From Anaerolinea sp. (GTDB lineage: Bacteria > Chloroflexota > Anaerolineae > Anaerolineales > Anaerolineaceae): a stretch of DNA of 64,000 nucleotides. The notes under the pieces were generated by a model. The model was not told the DNA's origin. It ran no database searches and was given only the letters and a program-made list of their open reading frames with translations. Positions 14,800 to 23,936 of this stretch are shown here, piece after piece. Within the stretch, counting starts at the first letter, position 1; every line of letters starts with the position of its first letter. A program made the position numbers and the translations under genes. The stretch spans positions 62,001 through 126,000 of the forward strand of contig DYEC01000010.1 in NCBI GenBank assembly GCA_020725865.1, read 5' to 3'.

Positions 14800-17141
14800 A
14801 ATCCGTAGTTCAGGAATGGATCGAGCCGCAACCGGTAGAAATTTCACGCGAGCTGGTTGAAGCCGCGGAGGGGCAAATACTGGTTGCCCGGGCACTCGCC
14901 CGGCGCGGATTAAATAAACCGAACCAAGTAAGAGCTTTTCTTGATCCCAACTGTTATTTGTCAGCTTCTCCCCAAGAGTTGCCGGATTTGGCCCGGGCAG
15001 TTGACAGATTGCAAGCCGCAATCGAAAATCATGAACAGATTGGCATTTGGGGCGATTTTGACGTAGATGGACAAACGGCAACCACCTTGCTCCATTCGAG
15101 CCTGAAACGCCTTGGTGCCAATGTTTATTATCATATCCCGGTTCGAGCGGCTGAATCCCACGGCGTCCACCCTCAAAAACTGGTTGAGTTCCTAAAACAG
15201 GGGGTACAACTCTTAATCACCTGCGATACGGGCGTTACTGCCTACGACGCCGTTGAAATCTGCCGGCAGCAGGGCATTGATATGCTGATCACTGATCATC
15301 ACTCCCTGCCACCGGAACTTCCGCCCGCCCTGGCGGTGGTCAACCCTCAAAGATTATCAGAAGATCACCCTTTGCGTCCACTCTGTGGTGTGGGTTGCAC
15401 GTGGAAGGTGGTAGAAGAACTGTATCGTCGCTACGGAAAAATCCCAGAACTGGAAAATGATCTCGATCTAGTGGCGTTAGGGACGATTGCTGACCTTGCC
15501 GAGCTGACCAGGGAGAACCGTTATCTGGTACAACGCGGCTTGAAGCTCTTGCGGGAAACCAGACGTCCTGCATTGCAGGCAATGCTTGAAACCGCTGAAA
15601 TCCACTCCGATTTTCTCAGTGAGAACCACGTCAGTTTTGTCCTTGCTCCGCGTCTTAATGCCATCGGTCGGCTGGATGATGCCAATCCCATTGTTGAATT
15701 CTTAACGACTGATGACATCACGACGGCGCGGCTGTTTGCTGCGAAGCTGGAAGGGCTTAATGCCCGGCGCAGATTGCTTTGCGATCAAGTCTTCCAGTCT
15801 GTTCAGGCACAAATTGAGCGCGAGCCTACTCTGCTAAATAACCCCGCCCTGATTTTGGAACATCCTGAATGGCCCGCCGGAGTGATCGGGGTAGTAGCCA
15901 GCCATCTGGCCGAACTCTATCACTTGCCGGTGATTCTGTTTTCAGCCCCACCCGGTCAAATTGCGCGCGGTTCAGCCCGCTCGGTGGAAGGAATCAATAT
16001 CACACAGGCTATCGCCGCCCAGCAGGAATTGCTTGTCAGCTTTGGCGGTCATCCAATGGCTGCCGGATTGGGCATCCAAAGTGAGCGCATCCCAGAATTC
16101 AAACGTGCAATATTCAAATATCTGATCAGCCATTATCCAGATTTTTCCCCCACCCAAAAACTGATCATTGACGCATTTATCGAGCTGGCAGAAATTACCC
16201 CCGAGATGGTAGCATCAATGGAGCGGCTGGCACCGTTTGGACCGGGAAATCCTCCAGTATTGCTCGCAACACGCAATCTAATGCTGAAAAGTTTTAGCCC
16301 AATTGGAAAAAGCAAAGAGCACTTGCAATTAACAGTAGAAGATACTGCCGGCACATTTCATCGCGTCATCTGGTGGCAGGGAGCTAATTTTAACCTGCCG
16401 GATACTCGTTTTGATCTGGCGTTTGTTGCCCGGGTCAGCAACTACCGCGGGCAAAGCGAAGTCCAACTGGAATGGGTAGCAGCCCGCCCGATTGCATCTG
16501 AGCAATATATCCTGCCCTTAAAGCGGTCTATTCAGGTGCTTGATCTTCGTCAAGAGGAAATCACCGATACACTGATAGAAGCATATTTGAAAGAACCAGA
16601 AACACAACTCTGGAGAGAGGGTGAGCTCACCGGCGGCCCGACAGGTGTTGACCGGTATCATCTTATCCCGTGCCATACGCTGATTATCTGGAATGCCCCG
16701 CCGGGACACAAGGAACTTGAAAGCGCGCTCCATGCTGCCTCACCAGAGCGCGTGATCCTTCTCCACCCCGAGAGCACCCCGGATTTTCCACAAGCATTTC
16801 TGACCCGGCTGACAGGTCTAATCCGTTATGCCTTGCAAACCGGTCAAACCCGGCTGGAGCTCCGCAGACTCGCTGCTGCAACCTATCAGCGCGAAATAGT
16901 TATCCAATTAGGGTTAAAATGGTTAGCAGCAAAAGGTTTATTCAGGATTGAGTTTACATCGGATAGCGAATATGTGATTGCACCTCACGGTAGGCCTGAT
17001 CCAGTTCACCTTGCAGAGTGTGAGGAGAAACTCAAAAACCTGCTCCAGGAAACAAAAGCATATCGCGCCTATTATCTGCGCGCCGATGCCCAAGCACTTG
17101 TCGAGACGGCTATGACCGCAGAAAGAAAAAGCAAGGAGTGA
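14796..17141 (+). CDS. recJ: Single-stranded-DNA-specific exonuclease RecJ
   Basis: A 5'-3' exonuclease that resects single strands in recombination and mismatch or base-excision repair. The DHH phosphoesterase core has 'GIWGDFDVDGQTATTLL', 'LLITCDTGVTAYDAV' and the name-giving 'MLITDHHSLPPELP'. The DHHA1 domain has 'VSFGGHPMAAGLGIQ', and an OB-like region follows near residue 470-560. At 781 residues it has a further C-terminal domain of about 220 residues, as in Firmicutes RecJ, compared with 577 in E. coli. The start is a TTG at 14796 overlapping the nuclease stop (TTGA), with GGAG ten bases upstream. Coupling to the nuclease gene places RecJ in the same repair operon. Confidence 0.93.
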   Translation: MKSVVQEWIEPQPVEISRELVEAAEGQILVARALARRGLNKPNQVRAFLDPNCYLSASPQELPDLARAVDRLQAAIENHEQIGIWGDFDVDGQTATTLLHSSLKRLGANVYYHIPVRAAESHGVHPQKLVEFLKQGVQLLITCDTGVTAYDAVEICRQQGIDMLITDHHSLPPELPPALAVVNPQRLSEDHPLRPLCGVGCTWKVVEELYRRYGKIPELENDLDLVALGTIADLAELTRENRYLVQRGLKLLRETRRPALQAMLETAEIHSDFLSENHVSFVLAPRLNAIGRLDDANPIVEFLTTDDITTARLFAAKLEGLNARRRLLCDQVFQSVQAQIEREPTLLNNPALILEHPEWPAGVIGVVASHLAELYHLPVILFSAPPGQIARGSARSVEGINITQAIAAQQELLVSFGGHPMAAGLGIQSERIPEFKRAIFKYLISHYPDFSPTQKLIIDAFIELAEITPEMVASMERLAPFGPGNPPVLLATRNLMLKSFSPIGKSKEHLQLTVEDTAGTFHRVIWWQGANFNLPDTRFDLAFVARVSNYRGQSEVQLEWVAARPIASEQYILPLKRSIQVLDLRQEEITDTLIEAYLKEPETQLWREGELTGGPTGVDRYHLIPCHTLIIWNAPPGHKELESALHAASPERVILLHPESTPDFPQAFLTRLTGLIRYALQTGQTRLELRRLAAATYQREIVIQLGLKWLAAKGLFRIEFTSDSEYVIAPHGRPDPVHLAECEEKLKNLLQETKAYRAYYLRADAQALVETAMTAERKSKE

Positions 17142-17146
17142 ATGGT

Positions 17147-18133
17147 ATGGATAAACTTCGCTGGGGAATTTTGAGCACCGCGCGTATCAACCGGCGTATT
17201 ATCCCGGCACTGAAAGCCTCACGGCGTAATCAACTAACTGCTGTTGCCAGTCGTTCGCTGGAGAATGCCCGGCAGTTTGCCCGTCAGTGGGATATCCCAC
17301 GTTCTTATGGAAGTTATGATGTTTTGCTGGAAGACTCAAGCATTGACGTAATCTATATTCCCCTTCCCAACCATCTGCATGTCGAATGGACGCTCCGGGC
17401 TCTCCAAGCCGGCAAACACGTTCTCTGCGAAAAACCAATCGCCTTATCACCTGAAGATGTTAATCTAATACAAAATGCCGCCGGTCAGAAAAAACTGGTT
17501 GTCATGGAAGCATTTATGTATCGCCACCACCCCCAAACGATAAAAGTCCGTGAAATCATTGCTTCTGGTGAACTGGGAGAAATCCACCTGATGCACGGGT
17601 GTTTCAGCTTTCTATTGGACAGACCAGATGATGTCCGCTGGGTTCCAGAGTATGGCGGCGGCAGTTTATGGGATCTGGGCTGCTACCCGGTTAGCTATTG
17701 CCGAATGATCATGGGCACCCCACCCACAGAAGTCTGCGGCTGGCAGATGCTTTCTGCCTCAGGGGTTGACCTTGTTTTTGCAGGAACACTGCGGTATTCA
17801 GGGGGCACATTGGCGCAAATCTCATCCAGCTTTGCGGTACAAACTTATACGGGGTTTGAAATTCATGGTTCACACGCAAGCCTTCTGATACCCACACCCT
17901 TTAATCCGCAGGGGAAATCTCACATCATCCTGCAACGCCAAGGGCAAAAACATCAATTTGAATTCAAGGTAAAAGACCTATATCTCGGCGAGATCGAAAA
18001 TATGGCAGATGCCATCCTTGATGGCATTCCACCCCGAATAGATTTACAGGAGAGCAAACAAAATATTACGACGCTAAAAGCACTATATACCTCCGCTGGG
18101 CAAAACACCGCCATTCGCTTATCCAGTGAATAA
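17147..18133 (+). CDS. Gfo/Idh/MocA-family NAD(P)-dependent oxidoreductase
   Basis: A sugar or cyclitol dehydrogenase of about 328 residues. The Rossmann N-terminus begins 'LRWGILSTARINRRIIPAL', which lacks the usual G-x-G-x-x-G but matches the S-T-A-x-I variant seen in the family. The catalytic Lys is in 'HVLCEKPIALSPEDV', and the C-terminal domain has 'YGGGSLWDLGCYPVSYCRM'. The substrate is unknown; similar proteins oxidise or epimerise hexoses and inositols. A GTG at 17138 overlaps the AAGGAG site and is less likely than the ATG at 17147. It is the last gene of the plus-strand repair operon by spacing, probably an unrelated passenger. Confidence 0.88.
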   Translation: MDKLRWGILSTARINRRIIPALKASRRNQLTAVASRSLENARQFARQWDIPRSYGSYDVLLEDSSIDVIYIPLPNHLHVEWTLRALQAGKHVLCEKPIALSPEDVNLIQNAAGQKKLVVMEAFMYRHHPQTIKVREIIASGELGEIHLMHGCFSFLLDRPDDVRWVPEYGGGSLWDLGCYPVSYCRMIMGTPPTEVCGWQMLSASGVDLVFAGTLRYSGGTLAQISSSFAVQTYTGFEIHGSHASLLIPTPFNPQGKSHIILQRQGQKHQFEFKVKDLYLGEIENMADAILDGIPPRIDLQESKQNITTLKALYTSAGQNTAIRLSSE

Positions 18134-18165
18134 GTTACAGCGCAAAGAATCTCACCAGCTCCCCT

Positions 18166-18846
18166 CTAATCCGACGAACGCTTGGGAATCTTGGGAATCA
18201 GCCACCCCAAAAAAGCCCGTACACTGCGAGTCTGCACCAGTACCTTCCCCGGTCCAGTCAGATCAACCACCAGCCCCTCACCGCCCAGCAAGGTTGATTT
18301 CAAACCACCCACCGCGCGCACTTTGAAACCAATGGTTTCAGGAAATGCTACTAAATGACCGGTATCAACGGTATAGATCTGACCGGGCGCCAGATCAATT
18401 TCATGAATAGCACCATAACTGGATAGAATCAGTGTTCCGCTTCCGCTGCAACGCAGCATTATCAATCCTTCACCACCGAAAAAGGTCTTTGCCCCAGACC
18501 ATTTCGTATCCGTTGTAACCCCCTCACTGGAAGCCAAAAACGAGCCGGATTGAACCAGATAACTCTGGTTTTGCATAGTCAGGACAAACACATCCCCGGT
18601 AAGTGTTGGTGCAAGCAAAATTTCACCACCACGCGCTGAGGCGCGAAATGAATTGACAAAGAAAGACTCACCTCCCAGCACCGACCGCGCCAGCGATTGC
18701 AGCACCCCGCCGCGCATTTTGGTTTCGACCTGCATATCCCCAGACATGCTCAACATCGCCCCAGATTCAGCAACTATAGTTTCATTTGGAGAAAGTATGA
18801 CTCTCGCTATTGAATAAGAGGGACGATACAGAATTTCAACTTGCAT
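18166..18846 (-). CDS. AIM24-family (TIGR00266) protein
   Basis: A 226-residue beta-rich protein of the family widespread in bacteria and related to yeast mitochondrial Aim24. Its biochemical role is not established. The pattern is clear: 'ETIVAESGAMLSMSGDMQVE' near the N-terminus, repeated Gly-rich turns 'SVLGGESFFVNSFRA', 'GEILLAPTLTGDVFVL', then 'LAPGQIYTVDTGHLVAF' and 'LLGGEGLVVDLTGPGKVLVQ'. These are tandem double-psi-like sheets. It has no signal peptide and no membrane segment. A perfect GGAGGTG ribosome site precedes the ATG. It is convergent with the oxidoreductase (32-base gap) and divergent from the ankyrin gene. Confidence 0.88.
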   Translation of the reverse strand: MQVEILYRPSYSIARVILSPNETIVAESGAMLSMSGDMQVETKMRGGVLQSLARSVLGGESFFVNSFRASARGGEILLAPTLTGDVFVLTMQNQSYLVQSGSFLASSEGVTTDTKWSGAKTFFGGEGLIMLRCSGSGTLILSSYGAIHEIDLAPGQIYTVDTGHLVAFPETIGFKVRAVGGLKSTLLGGEGLVVDLTGPGKVLVQTRSVRAFLGWLIPKIPKRSSD

Positions 18847-18923
18847 TTAAACACCTCCAAAACAGAATTGATAGTCTAATTATCTACTGAATCATCTACG
18901 GCGCAAGACGATACGGCGCCGGT

Positions 18924-18929
18924 TATAAT
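18924..18929 (+). promoter_or_regulatory. -10 box (TATAAT) before the ankyrin gene
   Basis: A perfect TATAAT lies 44 bases before the start codon of the ankyrin-repeat gene. No convincing -35 box is present at the right distance. Confidence 0.35.
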
Positions 18930-18972
18930 AGCAAAATCCGGTACCCGCAAAATATAAAACTTCAGGTGAGCC

Positions 18973-19635
18973 ATGTCGTATCAGAAAATAATTCAGGCAG
19001 TGATTAAGAACGATAAAGAACAAATTCTCCAGTTACTAAACCGAGAACCCTCTCTGGTTAACGCAACAACCGCACAGGGATTACCTCTGGTGCTCTTTGC
19101 CATGTATTATAATCTGCCTGACGTTGCCCAGCTCCTGATAAATAAAGGCGCTATTCTGGACATTTTTTCTGCTTCAGCGGTGGGTAGACTCGAGCGCGTG
19201 CGTGAACTGGTTGAAACAAGCCCAGAAATGGTAAATGCCTTTGCGGCTGATGGATACCAGCCGCTTGGGCTGGCAGCTTTGTTTGGTCAACTTGGGGTGG
19301 TTAAGTACCTGATTTCCAAGGGGGCAGATGTGAATGCTCCATCTGCCAACGAACACAAAACCACACCTCTGCACTCTGCCGTTACAGGACAACACTTAGA
19401 AGTAGCGCGTTATCTTTTAGAACATGGCGCCCAGGTGAATGCGCGTCAGTCAGGAGGTTTTACCCCCCTGCACAGCGCGGCTTTTCATGGTTCCTTGGCA
19501 ATGGTGATGCTTCTGCTGGAACACGGCGCCAACCCGACTGTACAATCCGAAGATGGACGCACACCGTTGGACATGGTACTGGAATCAGGAAATCAAGTAT
19601 TGATTGATTTCTTAATGCAGCAAACCGACATCTAA
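18973..19635 (+). CDS. Ankyrin-repeat protein
   Basis: A 220-residue protein made of about six ankyrin repeats. The clearest units are 'DGYQPLGLAALFGQLGVVKY', 'KTTPLHSAVTGQHLEVARYL', 'GFTPLHSAAFHGSLAMVMLL' and the capping 'DGRTPLDMVLESGNQVLIDF', each with the TPLH helix start and the G-A-x-V/P-N turn. It has no signal peptide or membrane segment, so it is a cytoplasmic protein-binding scaffold. The partner is unknown. An AGGTGA ribosome site precedes the ATG. Next to it on the other strand is tRNA-His. Confidence 0.9.
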   Translation: MSYQKIIQAVIKNDKEQILQLLNREPSLVNATTAQGLPLVLFAMYYNLPDVAQLLINKGAILDIFSASAVGRLERVRELVETSPEMVNAFAADGYQPLGLAALFGQLGVVKYLISKGADVNAPSANEHKTTPLHSAVTGQHLEVARYLLEHGAQVNARQSGGFTPLHSAAFHGSLAMVMLLLEHGANPTVQSEDGRTPLDMVLESGNQVLIDFLMQQTDI

Positions 19636-19712
19636 AAGAATCACCCCGGATTTCGCTGCCATGAATACGGCTTTATTTCCCCCGATGATAAGAGAGCGAT
19701 TAATAAAAAAGG

Positions 19713-19785
19713 GGTGGCTGATGGGGGTCGAACCCACAACATCTTGATCCACAGTCAAGCGCTCTGCCATTGAGCTACAGCCACC
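19713..19785 (-). tRNA. tRNA-His (anticodon GTG)
   Basis: The minus strand folds as a full cloverleaf. The acceptor arms GTGGCTG and CAGCCAC pair fully. The anticodon stem CTTGA/TCAAG holds the loop CTGTGGA with anticodon GTG, and the T-arm contains GGTTCGAC. A G at the -1 position (19785) faces discriminator C at 19713, the special identity pair of histidine tRNAs. The 3' CCA is not encoded, and a T-rich run follows. Confidence 0.95.
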
Positions 19786-19798
19786 ACGTTCGGGAAAA

Positions 19799-19827
19799 AT
19801 TTTATCACACAGCTTGTAGATGCGCAA
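19799..19827 (-). promoter_or_regulatory. Promoter of tRNA-His
   Basis: On the minus strand TTGCGC (19827-19822), 17 bases, then TAAAAT (19804-19799), preceded by TG one base before the -10 box (extended -10). It ends 13 bases before the mature 5' end of the tRNA. Confidence 0.7.
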
Positions 19828-19905
19828 GCAATCGCAAAACCCTCTATGTCATTCCGATGTCCAGCTATAATTAAGTCAAGAACAACCTACTTTAAGAAAC
19901 TTTCA

Positions 19906-21384
19906 ATGAAGACTTCAAGACTCGAATCATTGACCCAATTTCTAACCCAAGTCGTGCCTGAGAATCGTGCCCAATGGCTGGAAAAAGGCTGGCTGGTTTT
20001 TTTGTATTTACTGGGGATATTTCTCTGGGGCTATTTTTTAAACTGGGGAAGGGGCCCGCTAAATTATCATGACTGGGCGGATATTAATGTCCCGCGCCTG
20101 GTATTTCTGAAAGACGCTGTCAGCCGGGGCGTTCTTCCCCTCCATATCTCCGATATTGCCCCACTGGCTTATGTGACCGACCGCTTTATGGTTGTGCCTG
20201 ATGCTGTTCTTTCTCCCCAAATCTGGCTATTAAAGTTTATGGAAGTTGGCACATTCGTAATAGTGAACACCTGGCTATTATACAGTCTTGGTTTTTGGGG
20301 ACTAGCGCGTTTGAAAAAGAGATTTCAGCTTTCTTTGTTTGTTTTTTCAATTCTCTTTTTACTCTATAACTTCAACGGTCATCTGCTGGCTCACGTCAGT
20401 GTTGGCCATATCACATGGTGGAGCAGCTTTTTGTTTTCATGGTTTGCTGTGTTTGTTTTCGATCTTATTGAAAACAAAACCGGCTGGGTATGGGTAGCAA
20501 AACTTTCAATATTGCTTTTCATTTTGTTTCTACAGGGGGGGTATCACCAGTTTATTTGGTGCACTCTGTTCCTTGGTTTGCTCATCATTGTCGTTCCTCA
20601 AAGAACCATTGACATTATCAAAGCAATTGGTTTTTCGTTTGGCTTAAGCATGGTACGTATTCTCCCTCCAATCCTTCATCTGGGGGAGTTTGACAACAAG
20701 TTTATTGGTGGTTACCCGCTGTTTAGTTCTTTATGGAACGCATTAGTGAAAATTGAAATACCCAACGACATCACGATCAACGCCGGTTTAACCAAACCAA
20801 TCGGTTTGTGGGAATATACTCTGTACGTAGGATTGCTTGCGGGATTGTTTCTTGTCGTTTTCGGCATCATTCGACCCTTGAGCAGTTCATCTGCAAATTC
20901 TGCATACCGTGCCTTGCTCATTCCCTCCTTGATCCTTATGATCATGTCTCTAGGTAAGATTTATCAGTATATCCGTCTGGCACTGCCCATCCCATTGTTC
21001 ACAGGCGAGCGTATCGCATCCCGCTTCATCGGCCTATCCTTTGTATTTATCCTGGTTCTGGCAGTGGTTGAATTGCAGCACTGGTTGAACACCCGGCAGC
21101 TACCCGGTACAACGAGGCTTTTTCTCATGCTTTCGACAATCTTTCCAGTGCATGATATGTGGATGAACTATCGCCTCTGGAGAGTAGCTGACGCTGCTCA
21201 AAAATTCGAAGCCAAGGCGTTCAATCCGTCAAAGTGGTTTGCGGCAAACCGGTATAACGATATGGAGTACATCCAAATTTTATGGCTGGGACTGGGTATC
21301 TCCCTCGTCAGTCTGGCATTGCTCCTTTATTTTGTATATCGTGAAAAGAAAACATCATTCAAAGAACCCGAATCCTTAAAATAG
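19906..21384 (+). CDS. Polytopic membrane protein, GT-C/YfhO-like
   Basis: About 492 residues with roughly ten to twelve membrane segments. After the first helix comes 'LNYHDWADINVPRLVFLKDA', an acidic loop with Asp residues in the place where GT-C glycosyltransferases carry their catalytic D-x-D/E, so a lipid-linked sugar transferase is possible. Later parts such as 'SVGHITWWSSFLFSWFAVFV' and 'FTGERIASRFIGLSFVFIL' are hydrophobic. I do not recognise a named family. An upstream ATG at 19846 lies before a TATAAT at 19866-19871, so the ATG at 19906 is the better start. It is followed after 12 bases by the M24 peptidase gene, making a plus-strand run up to the MBL gene. Confidence 0.6.
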   Translation: MKTSRLESLTQFLTQVVPENRAQWLEKGWLVFLYLLGIFLWGYFLNWGRGPLNYHDWADINVPRLVFLKDAVSRGVLPLHISDIAPLAYVTDRFMVVPDAVLSPQIWLLKFMEVGTFVIVNTWLLYSLGFWGLARLKKRFQLSLFVFSILFLLYNFNGHLLAHVSVGHITWWSSFLFSWFAVFVFDLIENKTGWVWVAKLSILLFILFLQGGYHQFIWCTLFLGLLIIVVPQRTIDIIKAIGFSFGLSMVRILPPILHLGEFDNKFIGGYPLFSSLWNALVKIEIPNDITINAGLTKPIGLWEYTLYVGLLAGLFLVVFGIIRPLSSSSANSAYRALLIPSLILMIMSLGKIYQYIRLALPIPLFTGERIASRFIGLSFVFILVLAVVELQHWLNTRQLPGTTRLFLMLSTIFPVHDMWMNYRLWRVADAAQKFEAKAFNPSKWFAANRYNDMEYIQILWLGLGISLVSLALLLYFVYREKKTSFKEPESLK

Positions 21385-21396
21385 AAGGTTTACATC

Positions 21397-22503
21397 ATGT
21401 CATCAACGAACCGCTATTCACGCTTACTGAACCTGTTGAAGTCGAGCGGCTTTTCGGGGGTGGTTATCAACCCCGGTCCCACCCTCACTTATCTCACCGG
21501 GCTGTCTTTTCATTTGATGGAACGACCAGTAGTACTGCTGATTACCACGGACGAAATACCTGTGTTAATCCTGCCCGAGCTGGAAGCCTCCCGTCTCAAT
21601 AGAGCCGCAATTCCCCTGCGGGCTTTTTCATACAGTGATAACCCGGAAACATGGGTAGAGGCATTTCAGGCAGCTTTAAAGACTCTAAAACTGAACAAAC
21701 CGAAAATTGCTGTAGAAGCAAACCGATTCAGATTTCTGGAATTGAATATCCTGAAAACAGCTGACCCGGAAATTGAACTAAGCGCTGGAGATGATATTTT
21801 TTCCCAGCTGCGTTTGCTCAAAGATGATGATGAAATCGCACTTATGCACAGGGCAGTTGCAGCGGCTCAACAAGCACTCGAATACACTCTGCCTGTAATC
21901 AAGCCGGGTGTTAGTGAAAAAGATATTGCGGCTGAGCTTACCATTCAACTTCTCCGAGCCGGCTCCGAGCCCGAACTGCCTTTTCCGCCCATCGTCTCCG
22001 GCGGACCCAACAGCGCCGATCCGCACGCAACACCTACTGAGCGGAAGCTTCAGATGGGCGATTTGCTGGTGATTGATTGGGGTGCGGCCATTGGCGGGTA
22101 TTGCTCTGATCTCACGCGCACCTTTGCCATCGGACATCTCGACGAAGAACTGAAAGGAGTTTACCAGACAGTTCAGCAGGCAAATGCCGCTGGGCGTTCC
22201 GCCGCAAAACCGGGTAGAACTGCCGGCGAAATTGACAGGATTACCCGCACAGTCATTGAAACTGCCGGTTATGGAAAATATTTCACCCACCGTACCGGTC
22301 ACGGGTTAGGTATGGAAGCTCATGAACAGCCATATATTTATGGTGAAAATAAGTTATCCCTGTCTCCAGGTATGGTCTTTACAATTGAGCCCGGAATCTA
22401 TCTGCCCCAAAAAGGTGGCGTTAGAATTGAAGATGATGTTGTCATTACCACAACAGGCTGTGAAAGCCTGAGCAACTTTCCACGTGAGCTGGTTATCCTT
22501 TGA
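21397..22503 (+). CDS. Xaa-Pro aminopeptidase/dipeptidase, M24 family
   Basis: Removes N-terminal residues next to proline from peptides. The 368-residue protein has an N-terminal creatinase-like domain (about 1-130) and a pita-bread domain with the five metal ligands: Asp in 'LLVIDWGAAIGGYCSDLTRT' (two Asp), His in 'THRTGHGLGMEAHEQPYI', Glu in 'GMVFTIEPGIYLP' and Glu in 'GGVRIEDDVVIT'. The length and lack of a signal peptide suit a cytoplasmic PepQ/PepP-type enzyme. AAGG precedes the ATG. It sits between a membrane protein and a carboxylesterase in one run of plus-strand genes. Confidence 0.92.
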   Translation: MSSTNRYSRLLNLLKSSGFSGVVINPGPTLTYLTGLSFHLMERPVVLLITTDEIPVLILPELEASRLNRAAIPLRAFSYSDNPETWVEAFQAALKTLKLNKPKIAVEANRFRFLELNILKTADPEIELSAGDDIFSQLRLLKDDDEIALMHRAVAAAQQALEYTLPVIKPGVSEKDIAAELTIQLLRAGSEPELPFPPIVSGGPNSADPHATPTERKLQMGDLLVIDWGAAIGGYCSDLTRTFAIGHLDEELKGVYQTVQQANAAGRSAAKPGRTAGEIDRITRTVIETAGYGKYFTHRTGHGLGMEAHEQPYIYGENKLSLSPGMVFTIEPGIYLPQKGGVRIEDDVVITTTGCESLSNFPRELVIL

Positions 22504-22525
22504 TAAAGCAGAAGGGAGAAACACG

Positions 22526-23296
22526 ATGCAAAAGCCAATCATTATTCAAAGTGCAGAGCCGTTTCTCTTTCCGGGCAACCGCGTGGGTTGTCTCGTTATT
22601 CACGGATTCACTGGAACCCCCAAAGAGATGCGTCCACTGGGTGAGTATTTATCAAGCAAAGGTTTTACCGTGCTGGGTCCTCGCCTGACAGGTCATGCCA
22701 TGCGTCCTTCGGATATGATTCGCAGCCGCTGGCAGGACTGGCTGGCATCGGTTGAGGATGGTTTGCATTTTCTATCAGGGATGACAGATCACATTTACCT
22801 TCTTGGGCTGTCTATGGGCGGCGTTCTGGCGCTCATCTCTGCCTCTCGCTATCCGATTCAGGGTATCGTTGCTATGTCCACCCCTTATAGTTTTCCAAAA
22901 GACTGGCGGGTAAATTTTCTGAAACCACTCAGTCTGTTTATGCCCTATGTGGATAAAGGTCCTTCGGACTGGCACGATCTAGAAAATCTCAAGACACACA
23001 TCTCTTATCCCAAATATCCAACCCGGTCATTAGCTGAATTAAAATTGCTTTTTGGACAACTATACCATGCACTGCCCCAAATCAAGATCCCGGTGCTGCT
23101 AATGCAATCCCGTAATGACACTGGCATCCTGCCGGAGAGTATGGAACGAATTTTTGAGCATTTGGGCACTCCCGATAAGAAAATGTTCTGGCTGGAAGGG
23201 GGCGGGCACGTGATTACTCGTGAACCGTGTAAGGATACCGTGTTTCAGACAGCCTATGAATTTATCCTTGAGATTGAGAAACGACTGGAGAAATAA
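22526..23296 (+). CDS. Carboxylesterase / monoacylglycerol lipase, alpha/beta hydrolase
   Basis: About 256 residues, similar in layout to Geobacillus Est30. 'GCLVIHGFTGTPKEMRPLG' forms the oxyanion loop, the nucleophile Ser is in 'IYLLGLSMGGVLALI', the Asp is in 'VLLMQSRNDTGILPES' and the His is in 'EGGGHVITREPCKD'. It would hydrolyse short acyl esters or monoglycerides in the cytoplasm. A GTG at 22484 is open but overlaps the peptidase gene; the ATG at 22526 has a good AAGGGAG site. The physiological substrate is unknown. Confidence 0.88.
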   Translation: MQKPIIIQSAEPFLFPGNRVGCLVIHGFTGTPKEMRPLGEYLSSKGFTVLGPRLTGHAMRPSDMIRSRWQDWLASVEDGLHFLSGMTDHIYLLGLSMGGVLALISASRYPIQGIVAMSTPYSFPKDWRVNFLKPLSLFMPYVDKGPSDWHDLENLKTHISYPKYPTRSLAELKLLFGQLYHALPQIKIPVLLMQSRNDTGILPESMERIFEHLGTPDKKMFWLEGGGHVITREPCKDTVFQTAYEFILEIEKRLEK

Positions 23297-23303
23297 CTTA
23301 TTC

Positions 23304-23936
23304 ATGGCACTCTACGTTACCACCTTCATTCTTGGACCCCTCGAAAACAACACCTATCTGCTTGCCGACCCGGAAACAAAAAAAGCCGTGGTGATTGATC
23401 CTTCCTTTGATAGTGAGCGCGTGCTCGAAACCATTGACCGCCTGAAGTTTGAACTGACTGAAATCTGGCTGACACATGCGCACTTTGATCACCTTGCTGG
23501 AGCTACAATTGCCTACCGTTTCACCCCCCCGCTTAAGACGGGACTTCACCCGGATGATTTACCGCTGTGGAAACAGGCTGGCGGGGCTGTGAACTGGGGA
23601 ATTCACGTTGAGCCAGGACCTGAGCCCGAGATCCTTTTTTGTCATGGGCAGAAAATACGGCTTGGAAATTCAATCATTGAGGTCAGACATGTTCCGGGGC
23701 ATACGCCGGGGCATGTGATGTTCTACCTTCCGACGGAAAAGCTGGCTTTTGTTGGCGATGTCATATTTTACCGCGGCATTGGGCGCACCGACCTGCCCGG
23801 CGGCAATTTCAAACAACTGATTAACAGCATTCAAACCCAAATTTTTACCCTGCCGCCGGATACAACTCTCCTCAGCGGTCATGGTCCAGAAACCACCGTC
23901 GCTGAGGAGAGGGCAAACAACCCTTTCTTGCGCTAA
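23304..23936 (+). CDS. MBL-fold metallohydrolase, glyoxalase II-like
   Basis: About 210 residues with all zinc ligands of the family: 'IWLTHAHFDHLAGATIA' (H-x-H-x-D-H), 'IIEVRHVPGHTPGHVMFYLP', 'LAFVGDVIFYRGIGRTDLPG' and the final 'LLSGHGPETTVAEER'. This is the YcbL/glyoxalase II type, which hydrolyses thioesters such as S-lactoylglutathione or analogous thiol conjugates; the true substrate is not known. A longer in-frame start at 23220 lies inside the esterase gene; the ATG at 23304 aligns with the conserved N-terminus. It lies seven bases after the esterase stop. Confidence 0.9.
   Translation: MALYVTTFILGPLENNTYLLADPETKKAVVIDPSFDSERVLETIDRLKFELTEIWLTHAHFDHLAGATIAYRFTPPLKTGLHPDDLPLWKQAGGAVNWGIHVEPGPEPEILFCHGQKIRLGNSIIEVRHVPGHTPGHVMFYLPTEKLAFVGDVIFYRGIGRTDLPGGNFKQLINSIQTQIFTLPPDTTLLSGHGPETTVAEERANNPFLR

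Noticed and set aside
19612-19827. Minus-strand ORF containing 'GGCSSMAERLTVDQDVVGS'
   Set aside because: This is translation of the tRNA-His gene, a well-known kind of spurious protein; the tRNA is perfect.
21778-22302. Minus-strand ORF of 174 codons
   Set aside because: Antisense to the M24 peptidase, whose metal ligands are all present.
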